Shown: piece after piece, positions 45,253-53,989 of the stretch | How the letters are laid out: every line of letters begins with the position of its first letter | Position numbering within the stretch: position 1 is the first letter of the stretch | DNA from: Bradyrhizobium canariense | Lineage (GTDB): Bacteria; Pseudomonadota; Alphaproteobacteria; Rhizobiales; Xanthobacteraceae | Direction: 5' to 3' | Assembly (NCBI RefSeq): GCF_900105125.1 | Contig: NZ_LT629750.1 | Span: 2,418,001-2,482,000, forward strand | Length of the DNA: 64,000 nt | Position numbers and translations under genes: made by a program | The notes under the pieces: model-generated | Seen by the model: the letters and a program-made list of their open reading frames with translations, nothing else | Databases searched by the model: none | What the model was told of the DNA's origin: nothing

Positions 45253-46695
45253 TTATTTGACTGGGAACAGAAGAGCGAGAGTAGCCCGCAATTGCCAGGC
45301 AGATGTGCCGGTCGGACGTATGGCGTTGTAATAGCCGGCAATCTGAGCGTTGACGGGTTGGTCACCCACTTTAAACACGCGACCGAAGCCACCTCCGATC
45401 GGTACGGTCCATTGCTGACCCGATGCGGCGAGCCAGTTCGAAGTGATGATCGGTGACGTGGTCAAGTACCAGCCGTGTGCCATGTTGTAGTTGAGAAATG
45501 GCTGCGCGAGGAATGAGTTCACGGCTGGTGTCAGTGGGTTGCCACCGACCGACCACTGATTGTTCAGCAGCACGCCGACCACCCAATGTCCTGGTGTCAC
45601 TAAGAAGACGGCCGTGGGGCCGAACAGGAATTTGCCGGTCCCGAGAAAAGGATCATTCGCGGACGGAACAGTGAAGACTGGACCTGCGCCCCAGATCAGC
45701 GCACCGGGGTGCGCAGGGGAAAAGAACAACGATTGGGTAATGTCGCCGACGCCATTGGTATTGCTGTCGAACAGCGGGCTCGGCTGGCTGATCAACGGAA
45801 TGATGGTACGTGAAATCAGATTCCAGTCATCGTTTAAGTGCATCGGCACGACGGGCTGAATGTTGAATACTTCCTGGGTACGATCGAATGGCCCCGTATT
45901 GAAATTGGTGTTGCTCTGGAACGGCACGCTGACCAGGTCCGCGATCGGGTTTTGCGATGCCTTCTGTAGATCTTCTGAAGGCTCAGCAGACCCACTCGTG
46001 CCCGACGGCTCGGCCGTAGCGGAAACGCCACTTTCGAATTTGTAGTTGATCCCGGCTTTGACCATTTGAAGGTCGCGGTTCAAGGCCACCGAAGGGATCG
46101 TGGGAGAATTCCAGTTTGATAGCCCGAGATAATCGTATTCGAGTTTGACTGTCCAATGCGGCTTGAAGCCGTATTCGATGCCAGCGCCAGCCAACCAGCC
46201 GCTGCCGGTGCCGGACCCGTTCCAAACTGCGCCAGGGAGGTTCAAAGTAGCGTCGCTGTGCACCCAGCCACCGCCCAGCTTGGCGAATACGAGCCATTGA
46301 TCATTCACGAGGCCGACGCGGCCCGCCACGGTGCCGATCCAGTGCTGGTCCACAAAGCCTAATGTCGGATTAGAAAGAACCGGATGGCTAAAGCTGGCGC
46401 CATCGAAGTCACCTTCGACACCAAACAGAAAGTGACCGGCCTGGAAGTTATAGCCCGCCTGCACGCCGCCAATGAATTCGGTGAGGCCGCCATACAGATT
46501 GTTGCCAGGAATGTTCAGGCTGCCGTTGGACCACCCCCCGCCGAAGTTGGCACCCACATAAAGCCCTGACCAATTATAGGGTGGCGCTGCGATCGGTGCT
46601 TTGTACACCGCGGCTTTGGTAGGCAGATCCGATGCAAGAGCAGACGCGCTCAACAATCCTGCGGCAGCGATGCCCGCAAGCAAAGTTTTCTGCAC
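45253..46695 (-). CDS. Outer-membrane protein with two beta-barrel-like halves
   Basis: This 480-residue protein has a signal peptide (QKTLLAGIAAAGLLSASALA). The Omp25/RopB-type barrel follows at about residues 30-230 (APPYNWSGLYVGANFGGGWS, ending YDYLGLSNWNSP and VKAGINYKF). A Ser/Gly/Pro-rich linker leads to a second beta-rich half from about 270 that resembles the transporter or neuromedin-U-like proteins common in Bradyrhizobium (NIQPVVPMHLNDDWNLISRT), ending LRATLALLFPVK. GTG 46695 has AGGAGG 5 nt upstream. A single-barrel protein would be about half this size, so this looks like a fusion. Confidence 0.85.
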   Translation of the reverse strand: MQKTLLAGIAAAGLLSASALASDLPTKAAVYKAPIAAPPYNWSGLYVGANFGGGWSNGSLNIPGNNLYGGLTEFIGGVQAGYNFQAGHFLFGVEGDFDGASFSHPVLSNPTLGFVDQHWIGTVAGRVGLVNDQWLVFAKLGGGWVHSDATLNLPGAVWNGSGTGSGWLAGAGIEYGFKPHWTVKLEYDYLGLSNWNSPTIPSVALNRDLQMVKAGINYKFESGVSATAEPSGTSGSAEPSEDLQKASQNPIADLVSVPFQSNTNFNTGPFDRTQEVFNIQPVVPMHLNDDWNLISRTIIPLISQPSPLFDSNTNGVGDITQSLFFSPAHPGALIWGAGPVFTVPSANDPFLGTGKFLFGPTAVFLVTPGHWVVGVLLNNQWSVGGNPLTPAVNSFLAQPFLNYNMAHGWYLTTSPIITSNWLAASGQQWTVPIGGGFGRVFKVGDQPVNAQIAGYYNAIRPTGTSAWQLRATLALLFPVK

Positions 46696-47240
46696 TGTCG
46701 CCTCCTGAAGGTAGGCCACAATCCGAAACATATTGCGAGGAGCACTTCTGCTCAATCGACTTGATTGATGCGGGTAAACCCAAGCGTGCTATTTTCGATG
46801 CGGTGACCTTTCGGCAACAACGAGGTGGTGCATCTCTTTAGCCGCGCCGCATCAAGCTTTTAGTTCCGTCATCATTGCTGCCTCAGTTTGCTATCGTCTC
46901 AAACCGAACGTGCGATGTCGCCGATTGGCACATCGCGCCGTTTCGTTACGCCGCGAAATTTGGTCGCTAGCGGGGCTTAGCGGACATGGCCCGACTTGCT
47001 GCTGACTCGTTCCGGGCGCTAATGATCCGATGCGAACCTTGGACCTGCTCCCGATCCTGTCTGTTTGGCGGAGGCACTTGAGTCGCGCTCCTGGGTGCGG
47101 ACGGTGATGATGTTCAAGCGGCAAGGCGCGTTCCGGGCGATGGCCACGTCGCGCAAACCGACCGTTTTCGCCTTGCAACCTGGGGCTCGTAGCTGCATTC
47201 TTTAGCCCACATTTTGAAACTCAGTTCGCGGTGAACAAAC
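46696..47240. other. Intergenic region carrying repeat copy 4
   Basis: This 545-base gap between divergent genes holds the outer-membrane gene leader, repeat copy 4 and about 210 bases with no feature I recognise. Confidence 0.6.
46913..47027 (+). repeat. Interspersed repeat copy 4
   Basis: CGATGTCGCC is followed by the core with small changes (GCGCCGTTTCG, TTTGGTCGCTAGCGG), ending GGGCGCTAATGA. The leading CGATGTCGCC is shared with copy 1, which fixes the left edge. Confidence 0.85.
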
Positions 47241-48767
47241 TTGAGCGCCGACGAGCCCAACACGCTGGAGGACGCGGCTGTTTCAAAAGGCGGGCGGCAA
47301 AAGAAGCTGTTGGCGCACTTGCGACCATCCGTTCCTGACTGGCGTCCAATTGTAAAGCGAGCGGCGGGTGCGATTGCAGCGGTTGCCGCCGTCGGCGCTG
47401 TGCTGAGCGGACTGACCGGATACTTGTTGACTTACAAGACTGTCGGCGAGTTGCTGGGGCATAGGCCTTCAGTGACATCACAATCAAAACCGGGATCGAC
47501 TTCTGCGCCGCGGCTGTCGATCGCGGTCATGCCGTTTGACAATCTCAGCGGTGACGCCAGCCAGGATTATTTCGGCAATGGCATCGTCGAAAACCTGACC
47601 ACCGACCTCTCTGTCAACATCGCGAATTTGCTCGTGATCGCGAGCGGATCGTCGCTCACATACAAAGGCCAGAAGATCGACACTAGACAGGTCGGACGCG
47701 AATTGAATGTCCGCTATCTGCTGCTTGGCTCAGTGCTTCGCACCGGCAATCAGGTCCGGATCAATGCGCGGCTGATCGACGCCGAGACCGGTGAGCAGCT
47801 TTGGGCCGACCGCTTCGACGGCGACAACGCCAATATCTTCAGCCTGCAGGATCAGATCACCGCGCGCATCTCGACGTCGCTTCGCTTTGCTTTCGTCAAT
47901 GTCGGTGTCCGACAGGCCCAGAAGCACAGCAATCCGGATGCGTTCGACATGATGTTGCGCGCCCAGGCGGCCCTGATCGATGAACGCCGGCTGAATATCA
48001 ACCCGCGCAGGCAAGCGCGGGACTATTATCGAAAAGCGCTTGCGCTCGAGCCCGACAATGCGGATGCAGAAATCGGCCTTGCCGGCGTTCTCGCAGAAAA
48101 CCTGTCGAACAGCCGCAGTCTCGCTGGCGCTTCGCGACCCAGTCCCGATCAGGTGACCGCGACGAGAGCGGAAATTCTTGAACTCCTTCAAAGTGCATCC
48201 AGCACCACGGCCGCTTCGTCAGACGCACACCGAGTCCGAGCTTCGCTCTACGTCTACGATCGCAAGTTTGACGATGCGAGACAGGAACTCGAACGAGCGT
48301 TGTCGATCAATCCAAACAACGTCAACGCGCTCTACTTGCTGGCGGCGAATTACATTCTGTCGGGTATGCCGGAGAAAGCACTGCCTGTTTTCGATGAACA
48401 TTTCATTCGAACAGCGGGCAAAATCCCGGGCTATCGCGTTCCTCTTCGCGATTGGGGCAGTTCCTACCTGCTGTTAGGGCGCTGGAATGAAGCGGCCGCA
48501 AAGTATCAGCAAGCCCTGGCACTGCTTGCCGATCCTGAGACCAGCGGGGGCCTTGCCGTTGCATTGGTAAAGGCTGGCAACCGCGAAGCTGCGAAAGCCC
48601 AATATGAAATCTTTCGCGAGTGGTATACCGCACGGAATGGGACGCCGCCGACGATCAAGAGGTTGAAGGACAACAGCCGTGAATGGTCGCCAGATCCAGA
48701 GTTTCTAAAACTTTACGATGCGACGGTTCTCGACGGTTTCCGCAATCTCGGAACGCTGGAAGAATGA
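47241..48767 (+). CDS. TolB-like domain/TPR membrane protein
   Basis: The product (508 aa) has a short cytoplasmic start, one membrane helix at about residues 45-66 and a TolB/CadC-type domain (LSIAVMPFDNLSGDASQDYF, ARLIDAETGEQLWADRF). About four TPR units follow to the C-terminus (ARDYYRKALALEPDNADAEI; LERALSINPNNVNALYLLAA; AAAKYQQALALLADPE). In this clade the same module usually follows an adenylate-cyclase or winged-helix output domain; here neither is present. TTG 47241 is the start and lacks a clear ribosome site. Confidence 0.82.
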   Translation: MSADEPNTLEDAAVSKGGRQKKLLAHLRPSVPDWRPIVKRAAGAIAAVAAVGAVLSGLTGYLLTYKTVGELLGHRPSVTSQSKPGSTSAPRLSIAVMPFDNLSGDASQDYFGNGIVENLTTDLSVNIANLLVIASGSSLTYKGQKIDTRQVGRELNVRYLLLGSVLRTGNQVRINARLIDAETGEQLWADRFDGDNANIFSLQDQITARISTSLRFAFVNVGVRQAQKHSNPDAFDMMLRAQAALIDERRLNINPRRQARDYYRKALALEPDNADAEIGLAGVLAENLSNSRSLAGASRPSPDQVTATRAEILELLQSASSTTAASSDAHRVRASLYVYDRKFDDARQELERALSINPNNVNALYLLAANYILSGMPEKALPVFDEHFIRTAGKIPGYRVPLRDWGSSYLLLGRWNEAAAKYQQALALLADPETSGGLAVALVKAGNREAAKAQYEIFREWYTARNGTPPTIKRLKDNSREWSPDPEFLKLYDATVLDGFRNLGTLEE

Positions 48768-48832
48768 GTCGTGTGCAGCAAACCCGGCACGCCCTGTTCG
48801 TTGAAATTGAACCACTCCTCCGTGCCCGCTCA

Positions 48833-48894
48833 TGGCACATCGCGCCATTTCGTTACGCCGCGAAATTTGATCGCTATCGGGGCTTAGCGGACAT
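48833..48894 (+). repeat. Interspersed repeat copy 5 (truncated)
   Basis: Only the first two-thirds of the core is present, from TGGCACATCGCGCC to GGCTTAGCGGACAT, with the ATTTCG/CGAAAT dyad intact. It ends about 50 bases before the terminator of the acyl-CoA synthetase gene. Confidence 0.8.
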
Positions 48895-48943
48895 CGAGCC
48901 AGCCGCACCCACCGAGGCTCGATTTATCTACGCGCCCTAATAA

Positions 48944-48973
48944 AAATGCCGCCCGAACCACCGGGCGGCATTT
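48944..48973 (-). terminator. Intrinsic terminator of the acyl-CoA synthetase gene
   Basis: AAATGCCGCCCG pairs with CGGGCGGCATTT across a 6-base loop, and the minus strand continues into TTTTTATTAG. It lies 27 bases after the minus-strand gene stop at 49000. It may also serve the plus-strand TPR gene. Confidence 0.85.
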
Positions 48974-48999
48974 CATATTGGGTGCGTTGTGCGCGCGGC

Positions 49000-51129
49000 T
49001 TACAGCAGCCCTGCCCCCCGCGCCCATTTGTATTTGGCGCCCAGCACCTCGACCGGCAATTCGGTCGAATAGGCATAGGCCGGGATGCCGTTCTGATAGA
49101 GATATTCGGCGGCTTCCTCGACCTCGATGTCGCCGGCCAGCGAAGCGACGATCGGCTTCACAAAGCCCTTCGCCTCCATCTCCTTCTTCACCTCGACCAT
49201 GTTGCGGGCAAACACCATCGGCGGCGTGACGATGGTGTGCCAGTAACCCAGGATCAGCGAGTGGATGCGCTCATCGGACAGGCCGAGCTTCACGGTGTTG
49301 ACGTAGGTGATCGGCGGTTCGCCGCCGGTGATGTCGACGGGATTGCCCGCGGCGCCGAACGGCGGGATGAACTTGCGGAACGCCGCATCGAGGTCCGGCG
49401 GCATCGTCATCAGCGACAGGCCGTTGTCGACCACCGAATCCGACAACAGCACGCCTGAACCACCGGCGCCGGTGATGATCAGCACGTTCTCGCCCTTCGG
49501 CGTCGGCAGCACGGGGATGCCGCGCGCGAACTCGAGCAGTTGCCGCAGCGAACGGGCGCGGATCACGCCCGACTGCTTCAAGACGTCTTCGTAAATCTTG
49601 TCGTTACCGGCGAGCGCCCCTGTATGCGACGAAGCAGCCTTCGCACCAGCCGAGGTGCGGCCCGCCTTCAGCACCACCACCGGCTTCTTCTTGGAAACGC
49701 GTTTGGCGGCTTCCGCGAAAGCGCGGCCATCCTTCAGGTCCTCGCAGTGCTGGGCGATGAGGTTGGTGTTCGGATCCTGCTCGAAGAAGGCGAGCAGATC
49801 GTCCTCGTCGATGTCAGACTTGTTGCCGAGACCAACGATCGCGGAAACACCCATCTTGGCCGAGCGCGAGAAACCGATGATCGCCATGCCGATGCCGCCG
49901 GACTGCGACGACAGCGCCGCGTGACCCTTGACGTCGTAGGCGGTACAGAACGTGGCGCAGAGATTGGCCGGGGTATAGTAGAAGCCGTAAATGTTCGGCC
50001 CCATCAGGCGGACATTGTACTTCTTGCCGATTTCAACGATTTCGGCCTGCAGTTCGGGTGCGCCCGCCTCGGCAAAACCCGATGGAATCAGAACCGCCCC
50101 GGGGATCTTCTTCTCGCCGCACTCGATGAGCGCCCCTGCAACGAACTTGGCAGGAATCGCGAACACCGCGGTGTCGATCACACCAGGCACATCCTTGACG
50201 CTCTTGTAAGCCTTGTAGCCGAGAATCTCAGCCGCCTTCGGATGGATCGGATAGATCTCACCCTTGTAGCCGCCGTTGATCAGATTCTTCATCACGGAGT
50301 TGCCGATCTTGCCGTCTTCCGCCGAGGCGCCGATCACGGCCACCGCTTTCGGCTGCATGATGCGGTTCATCGCGGTGACGATTTCTTCGGTCGGGCGCGG
50401 TGCCGGGCGAGGCTTGTAGTCGAAGTCGACGACGATGCGCACGTCGGCGGCGATCGCATCCTTCTTGGTGGCGAACACCGGATTGAGATCGAGTTCGATA
50501 ATTTCGGGGAAGTCGCTGACCAGCTGCGACACCTTGACGATGATGTCGGCGAGCGCCTCGCGGTTGACCGGGTCGCCGCCGCGCACGCCCTTGAGCATGT
50601 CATGGGCCTGGATGCCATCCAGCATCGAGAGCGCATCCTGCTTGGTCGTCGGCGCCAGGCGGAAGGTGATGTCTTTCAGGATTTCGACCAGCACACCGCC
50701 GAGGCCAAAGGCCACGAGCTTGCCGAACGAGCCGTCGGTAATGGAGCCGACGATGACTTCGGTGCCGCCGGCCAGCATCTGCTGGACCTGAATGCCTTCG
50801 ATCTTGGCATCGGATTTGTATTTCTTGGCGTTCGCCAGAATGGCCGCGTAATTCTTTTCGACGTCGGCGGCGGTCTTGACGCCGACCATCACGCCGCCCG
50901 CTTCGGTCTTGTGAAGAATATCCGGCGAGACAATCTTCATGACCACCGGAAAGCCCATGTCGGTGGCGATTTTGGCTGCTTCAGCCGCCGATTTCGCGAC
51001 CCCCTCCTTCGGAACCGGGACGCCATAGGCATCGCACACCAGTTTGCCTTCCGGCGCCGTCAGACTCGTGCGTTTATCCGCCTTGACCAGATCAAGTATT
51101 TTGCGGACCGCATCTTTGGAACTCGACAT
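49000..51129 (-). CDS. NDP-forming acyl-CoA synthetase (ATP-grasp first), oxalate locus
   Basis: The product (709 aa) has an ATP-grasp domain first (about residues 15-240, GFPVVMKIVSPDILHKTEAG), then a CoA-binding domain (MQPKAVAVIGASAEDGKIGN) and a succinyl-CoA-ligase-like part with SSHTGALAG, whose His is a likely phospho-relay residue. This order is reversed compared with acetyl-CoA synthetases of the Acd/Pat type. GGAGGAAG precedes ATG 51129. It is divergent from the GntR gene and shares its operator region, so activation of oxalate, formate or a related acid to its CoA ester is likely but inferred. Confidence 0.9.
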   Translation of the reverse strand: MSSSKDAVRKILDLVKADKRTSLTAPEGKLVCDAYGVPVPKEGVAKSAAEAAKIATDMGFPVVMKIVSPDILHKTEAGGVMVGVKTAADVEKNYAAILANAKKYKSDAKIEGIQVQQMLAGGTEVIVGSITDGSFGKLVAFGLGGVLVEILKDITFRLAPTTKQDALSMLDGIQAHDMLKGVRGGDPVNREALADIIVKVSQLVSDFPEIIELDLNPVFATKKDAIAADVRIVVDFDYKPRPAPRPTEEIVTAMNRIMQPKAVAVIGASAEDGKIGNSVMKNLINGGYKGEIYPIHPKAAEILGYKAYKSVKDVPGVIDTAVFAIPAKFVAGALIECGEKKIPGAVLIPSGFAEAGAPELQAEIVEIGKKYNVRLMGPNIYGFYYTPANLCATFCTAYDVKGHAALSSQSGGIGMAIIGFSRSAKMGVSAIVGLGNKSDIDEDDLLAFFEQDPNTNLIAQHCEDLKDGRAFAEAAKRVSKKKPVVVLKAGRTSAGAKAASSHTGALAGNDKIYEDVLKQSGVIRARSLRQLLEFARGIPVLPTPKGENVLIITGAGGSGVLLSDSVVDNGLSLMTMPPDLDAAFRKFIPPFGAAGNPVDITGGEPPITYVNTVKLGLSDERIHSLILGYWHTIVTPPMVFARNMVEVKKEMEAKGFVKPIVASLAGDIEVEEAAEYLYQNGIPAYAYSTELPVEVLGAKYKWARGAGLL

Positions 51130-51200
51130 TGGCTTCCTCCTTGAAGTCGATTTCTTGATTTCCGGCACCGCGCTTCCTTCTTGCGGTGCGTTCGCCCATA

Positions 51201-51217
51201 TGGCATTTGGTATGCCA
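51201..51217. promoter_or_regulatory. Oxalate-locus operator box 1
   Basis: TGGCATTTGGTATGCCA has six-base perfect arms TGGCAT/ATGCCA around five bases. On the minus strand it is preceded by CTGTTTC and followed by TATGGG, so it would fill the -35/-10 spacer of the acyl-CoA synthetase promoter, 72 nt before ATG 51129. Probably bound by the FadR-type regulator encoded at 51353. Confidence 0.7.
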
Positions 51218-51281
51218 GAAACAGGGGTGTCAACGCAAGCCACCCTTTCTAAATGCCTAAAACAAGGTCATCTTGACATTC

Positions 51282-51298
51282 TGGCATCTGGTATGCCA
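51282..51298. promoter_or_regulatory. Oxalate-locus operator box 2
   Basis: TGGCATCTGGTATGCCA has perfect arms and lies 54 nt before the GntR start codon and 3 nt after TTGACA (51273-51278). It fits autoregulation by the GntR protein. It differs from box 1 at one central base only. Confidence 0.7.
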
Positions 51299-51352
51299 AA
51301 AACTTGCCGACCATTAGTCTGCTACAAGGTGTTTCCCCAGAGGAGACCCATT

Positions 51353-52081
51353 GTGCCCGAACAGAAACAAACCAAGGCGCCGCCCATCATGGCTGAGGCA
51401 GAGATCGCAATTGTCCGGATCGCGCCGGAGACCAGCTTCAAGAACAAGGCGTATGAGGCCTTGAAGGAAGCCATCCTCAAGATGGACATCTATACAACGC
51501 CTGAACCGGTGATGCTCGATGAACGGGCTTTGTCGGAGCGGCTCGGCGTCAGCCGGACCCCGATCCGCGAGGCGATCGCGATGCTGGAGCAGGACGGGTT
51601 CGTCAAGACCGTGCCGCGCCGGGGCATCGTGGTGGTACGCCGCACCAAGAGCGAAATCGTCGACATGATCCGGGCGTGGGCAGCGCTCGAGAGCATGGCC
51701 GCGCGCCTGATCACGACCACCGCGCGCAAGAAAGACATTTCCGCATTGCGCGACTTCTTCAAGGATTTCGGCAAGGACCGGTTGCCGCAGGATCACGTCG
51801 AGGAATATTCGAAGGCCAACATCGCCTTTCACCAGGCGCTGATCTCGCTCAGCGAGTCGCCGGTGCTGGTCGACATGACCAACGATATCCTGCTGCACGT
51901 TCGTGGCTACCGGCAACTAACGATCGGACGCACCGACCGCACCGCGACCTCGCTGCCCGAACATATGGCCATCATCGAGGCGCTCGAAGCGCGCGACACC
52001 GAGCTTGCCGAGAAGCGCGCCCGCGACCACACGCTCGGCCTTGCCGCTTATGTCGAGGCGCACGGCCAGGAACTTTTTTGA
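51353..52081 (+). CDS. FadR-type GntR transcriptional regulator of the oxalate locus
   Basis: The product (242 aa) has the GntR winged helix (LDERALSERLGVSRTPIREA, then IAMLEQDGFVKTVPRRGIVV) and an FCD-type all-helical effector domain with likely metal-binding positions (ANIAFHQALISLS and PEHMAIIEALEARD). GTG 51353 has AGGAG 7 nt upstream; the open frame extends further left, but without support. It lies between the divergent synthetase gene and oxc. It probably represses the boxes found at four sites in this locus, with an acyl-CoA or organic acid as the effector. Confidence 0.92.
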   Translation: MPEQKQTKAPPIMAEAEIAIVRIAPETSFKNKAYEALKEAILKMDIYTTPEPVMLDERALSERLGVSRTPIREAIAMLEQDGFVKTVPRRGIVVVRRTKSEIVDMIRAWAALESMAARLITTTARKKDISALRDFFKDFGKDRLPQDHVEEYSKANIAFHQALISLSESPVLVDMTNDILLHVRGYRQLTIGRTDRTATSLPEHMAIIEALEARDTELAEKRARDHTLGLAAYVEAHGQELF

Positions 52082-52167
52082 AGAGCTCTTAATCGAATAC
52101 AGCTTCAACGCCGGACGGCGAAGACATCTCCGCCGTCCATATCAAGAAACGACAGGGAGAAAGCGGA

Positions 52168-53907
52168 ATGTCCGCAGCAGTACAGAGCATCGATGCAAAA
52201 ACCGCCGACGCAGAGCAGGAGCTCACGGATGGCTTTCATCTCATCATCGATGCGCTCAAGCTCAACGACATCAACACCATCTATGGCGTGCCCGGCATTC
52301 CGATCACCGATTTCGGTCGCATGGCGCAGGCGGCGGGCATCCGCGTGCTCTCGTTCCGCCACGAACAGAACGCCGGCTACGCCGCCTCGATCGCGGGCTT
52401 CCTGACCAAGAAGCCGGGCGTGTGCCTCACCGTGTCGGCGCCGGGCTTCCTCAATGGCCTCACCGCATTGGCCCACGCCACCACTAACTGCTTCCCGATG
52501 ATCCTGATCTCGGGCTCGTCCGAGCGTGAGATCGTCGATCTGCAGCAGGGCGACTATGAGGAGATGGATCAGCTCGCCATTGCAAAACCGCTGTGCAAGG
52601 CGGCGTTCCGCGTACTGCACGCCGCCGATATCGGCATTGGGCTGGCGCGTGCGATCCGTGCCGCGGTGTCGGGCCGTCCGGGTGGCGTCTATCTCGATCT
52701 ACCCGCAAAGCTGTTCGGCCAGGTGATGAACGCGGAGGCCGGCAGGAAATCGCTGGTCAAGGTGATCGATGCAGCACCGGCGCAGATCCCTGCCCCCGAC
52801 GCCGTCAAGCGCGCGCTCGACGTGCTGAAATCCGCCAAGAAGCCGCTGATCATCCTCGGCAAGGGCGCCGCCTACGCGCAGGCCGACGATGCCATCAGAA
52901 GCTTCGTCGAGAAGAGCGGCGTGCCCTTCCTGCCGATGAGCATGGGCAAGGGCCTGCTGCCTGATACGCATCCGCAATGCGCGGGCGCGGCGCGCTCGAC
53001 GGTGCTGAAGGACTCCGATGTCGTGATGCTGATCGGCGCTCGCCTCAACTGGCTGTTGTCGCACGGCAAGGGCAAGAGCTGGGGCGATGCGCCGAAAAAG
53101 TTCATCCAGATCGATATCGAGCCGAAGGAAATGGACTCCAACGTCGAGATCGTGGCGCCGGTTGTCGGCGACATCGGCTCCTGCGTTTCGGCCATGCTCG
53201 CCGCGATGGGTAACAACTGGACGGCGGCGCCGGCCGACTGGATGAGCGCGGTCGCCAAGAAGCGCGAAGAGAACGTCGCCAAGATGGCGCCCCGGCTGAT
53301 GAACAACAATTCGCCGATGGACTATCACGGCGCGCTCGGCGTCCTGCGCACCATCGTCAAGGAACGGCCGGATGCGATGCTGGTCAACGAAGGCGCCAAC
53401 ACGCTCGATCTGGCACGCGGCATCATCGACATCTACCAGCCGCGCAAGCGCATCGACGTCGGCACCTGGGGCATCATGGGCATCGGCATGGGCTACGCCA
53501 TCGCCGCCGCGATCGAGACCGGCAAGCCGGTGCTGTGCGTCGAGGGTGACTCGGCGTTCGGCTTCTCCGGCATGGAGGTGGAGACGATCTGCCGCTACAG
53601 ATTGCCGGTCTGCATCGTCATCTTCAACAATGACGGCATCTATCGCGGCACCGACGTCAACAGCGCTGGCGACGATCCCGCGCCGACCGTGTTCGTGAAG
53701 GGCGCGCGCTACGACAAGATGATCGAGGCCTTCGGCGGCGTCGGCGTCAATGCGACCTCGCCAGACGAACTGAAGCGCGCCGTCAACGCGGCGATGGATT
53801 CCGGCAAGCCGACGCTGATCAACGCGGTGCTCGATCCGGCCGCCGGCAGCGAATCAGGCCGCATCGGCAACCTCAATCCGCAGAGCGTCCTCAGCAAGAA
53901 GAAGTAG
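52168..53907 (+). CDS. oxc: Oxalyl-CoA decarboxylase
   Basis: This 579-residue ThDP enzyme reads [20 protein letters not shown] at the start and has the catalytic Glu in [15 protein letters not shown]. The ThDP-Mg motif is [19 protein letters not shown], ending near [12 protein letters not shown]. These match oxalyl-CoA decarboxylase of Oxalobacter type. It converts oxalyl-CoA to formyl-CoA and CO2. GGGAGAA precedes ATG 52168. It is followed by frc, which recycles CoA from formyl-CoA to oxalate. Confidence 0.96.
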   Translation: MSAAVQSIDAKTADAEQELTDGFHLIIDALKLNDINTIYGVPGIPITDFGRMAQAAGIRVLSFRHEQNAGYAASIAGFLTKKPGVCLTVSAPGFLNGLTALAHATTNCFPMILISGSSEREIVDLQQGDYEEMDQLAIAKPLCKAAFRVLHAADIGIGLARAIRAAVSGRPGGVYLDLPAKLFGQVMNAEAGRKSLVKVIDAAPAQIPAPDAVKRALDVLKSAKKPLIILGKGAAYAQADDAIRSFVEKSGVPFLPMSMGKGLLPDTHPQCAGAARSTVLKDSDVVMLIGARLNWLLSHGKGKSWGDAPKKFIQIDIEPKEMDSNVEIVAPVVGDIGSCVSAMLAAMGNNWTAAPADWMSAVAKKREENVAKMAPRLMNNNSPMDYHGALGVLRTIVKERPDAMLVNEGANTLDLARGIIDIYQPRKRIDVGTWGIMGIGMGYAIAAAIETGKPVLCVEGDSAFGFSGMEVETICRYRLPVCIVIFNNDGIYRGTDVNSAGDDPAPTVFVKGARYDKMIEAFGGVGVNATSPDELKRAVNAAMDSGKPTLINAVLDPAAGSESGRIGNLNPQSVLSKKK

Positions 53908-53989
53908 ACCGACCGATCCGGAAGGGCGTCGCCTTTCCCTTGTTTTCATTCCTGCACGTGCAGGAGCAGACTTAAGACGGAGCAATACG

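Noticed and set aside
41747..48894. Repeat copies as a CRISPR array or insertion sequence
   Set aside because: The spacing is 0.8-2.4 kb with genes between, there is no transposase and no terminal inverted repeats, and one copy is truncated.
49540..51144. 534-codon plus-strand open frame
   Set aside because: It is a shadow of the acyl-CoA synthetase gene, with no domains or ribosome site.
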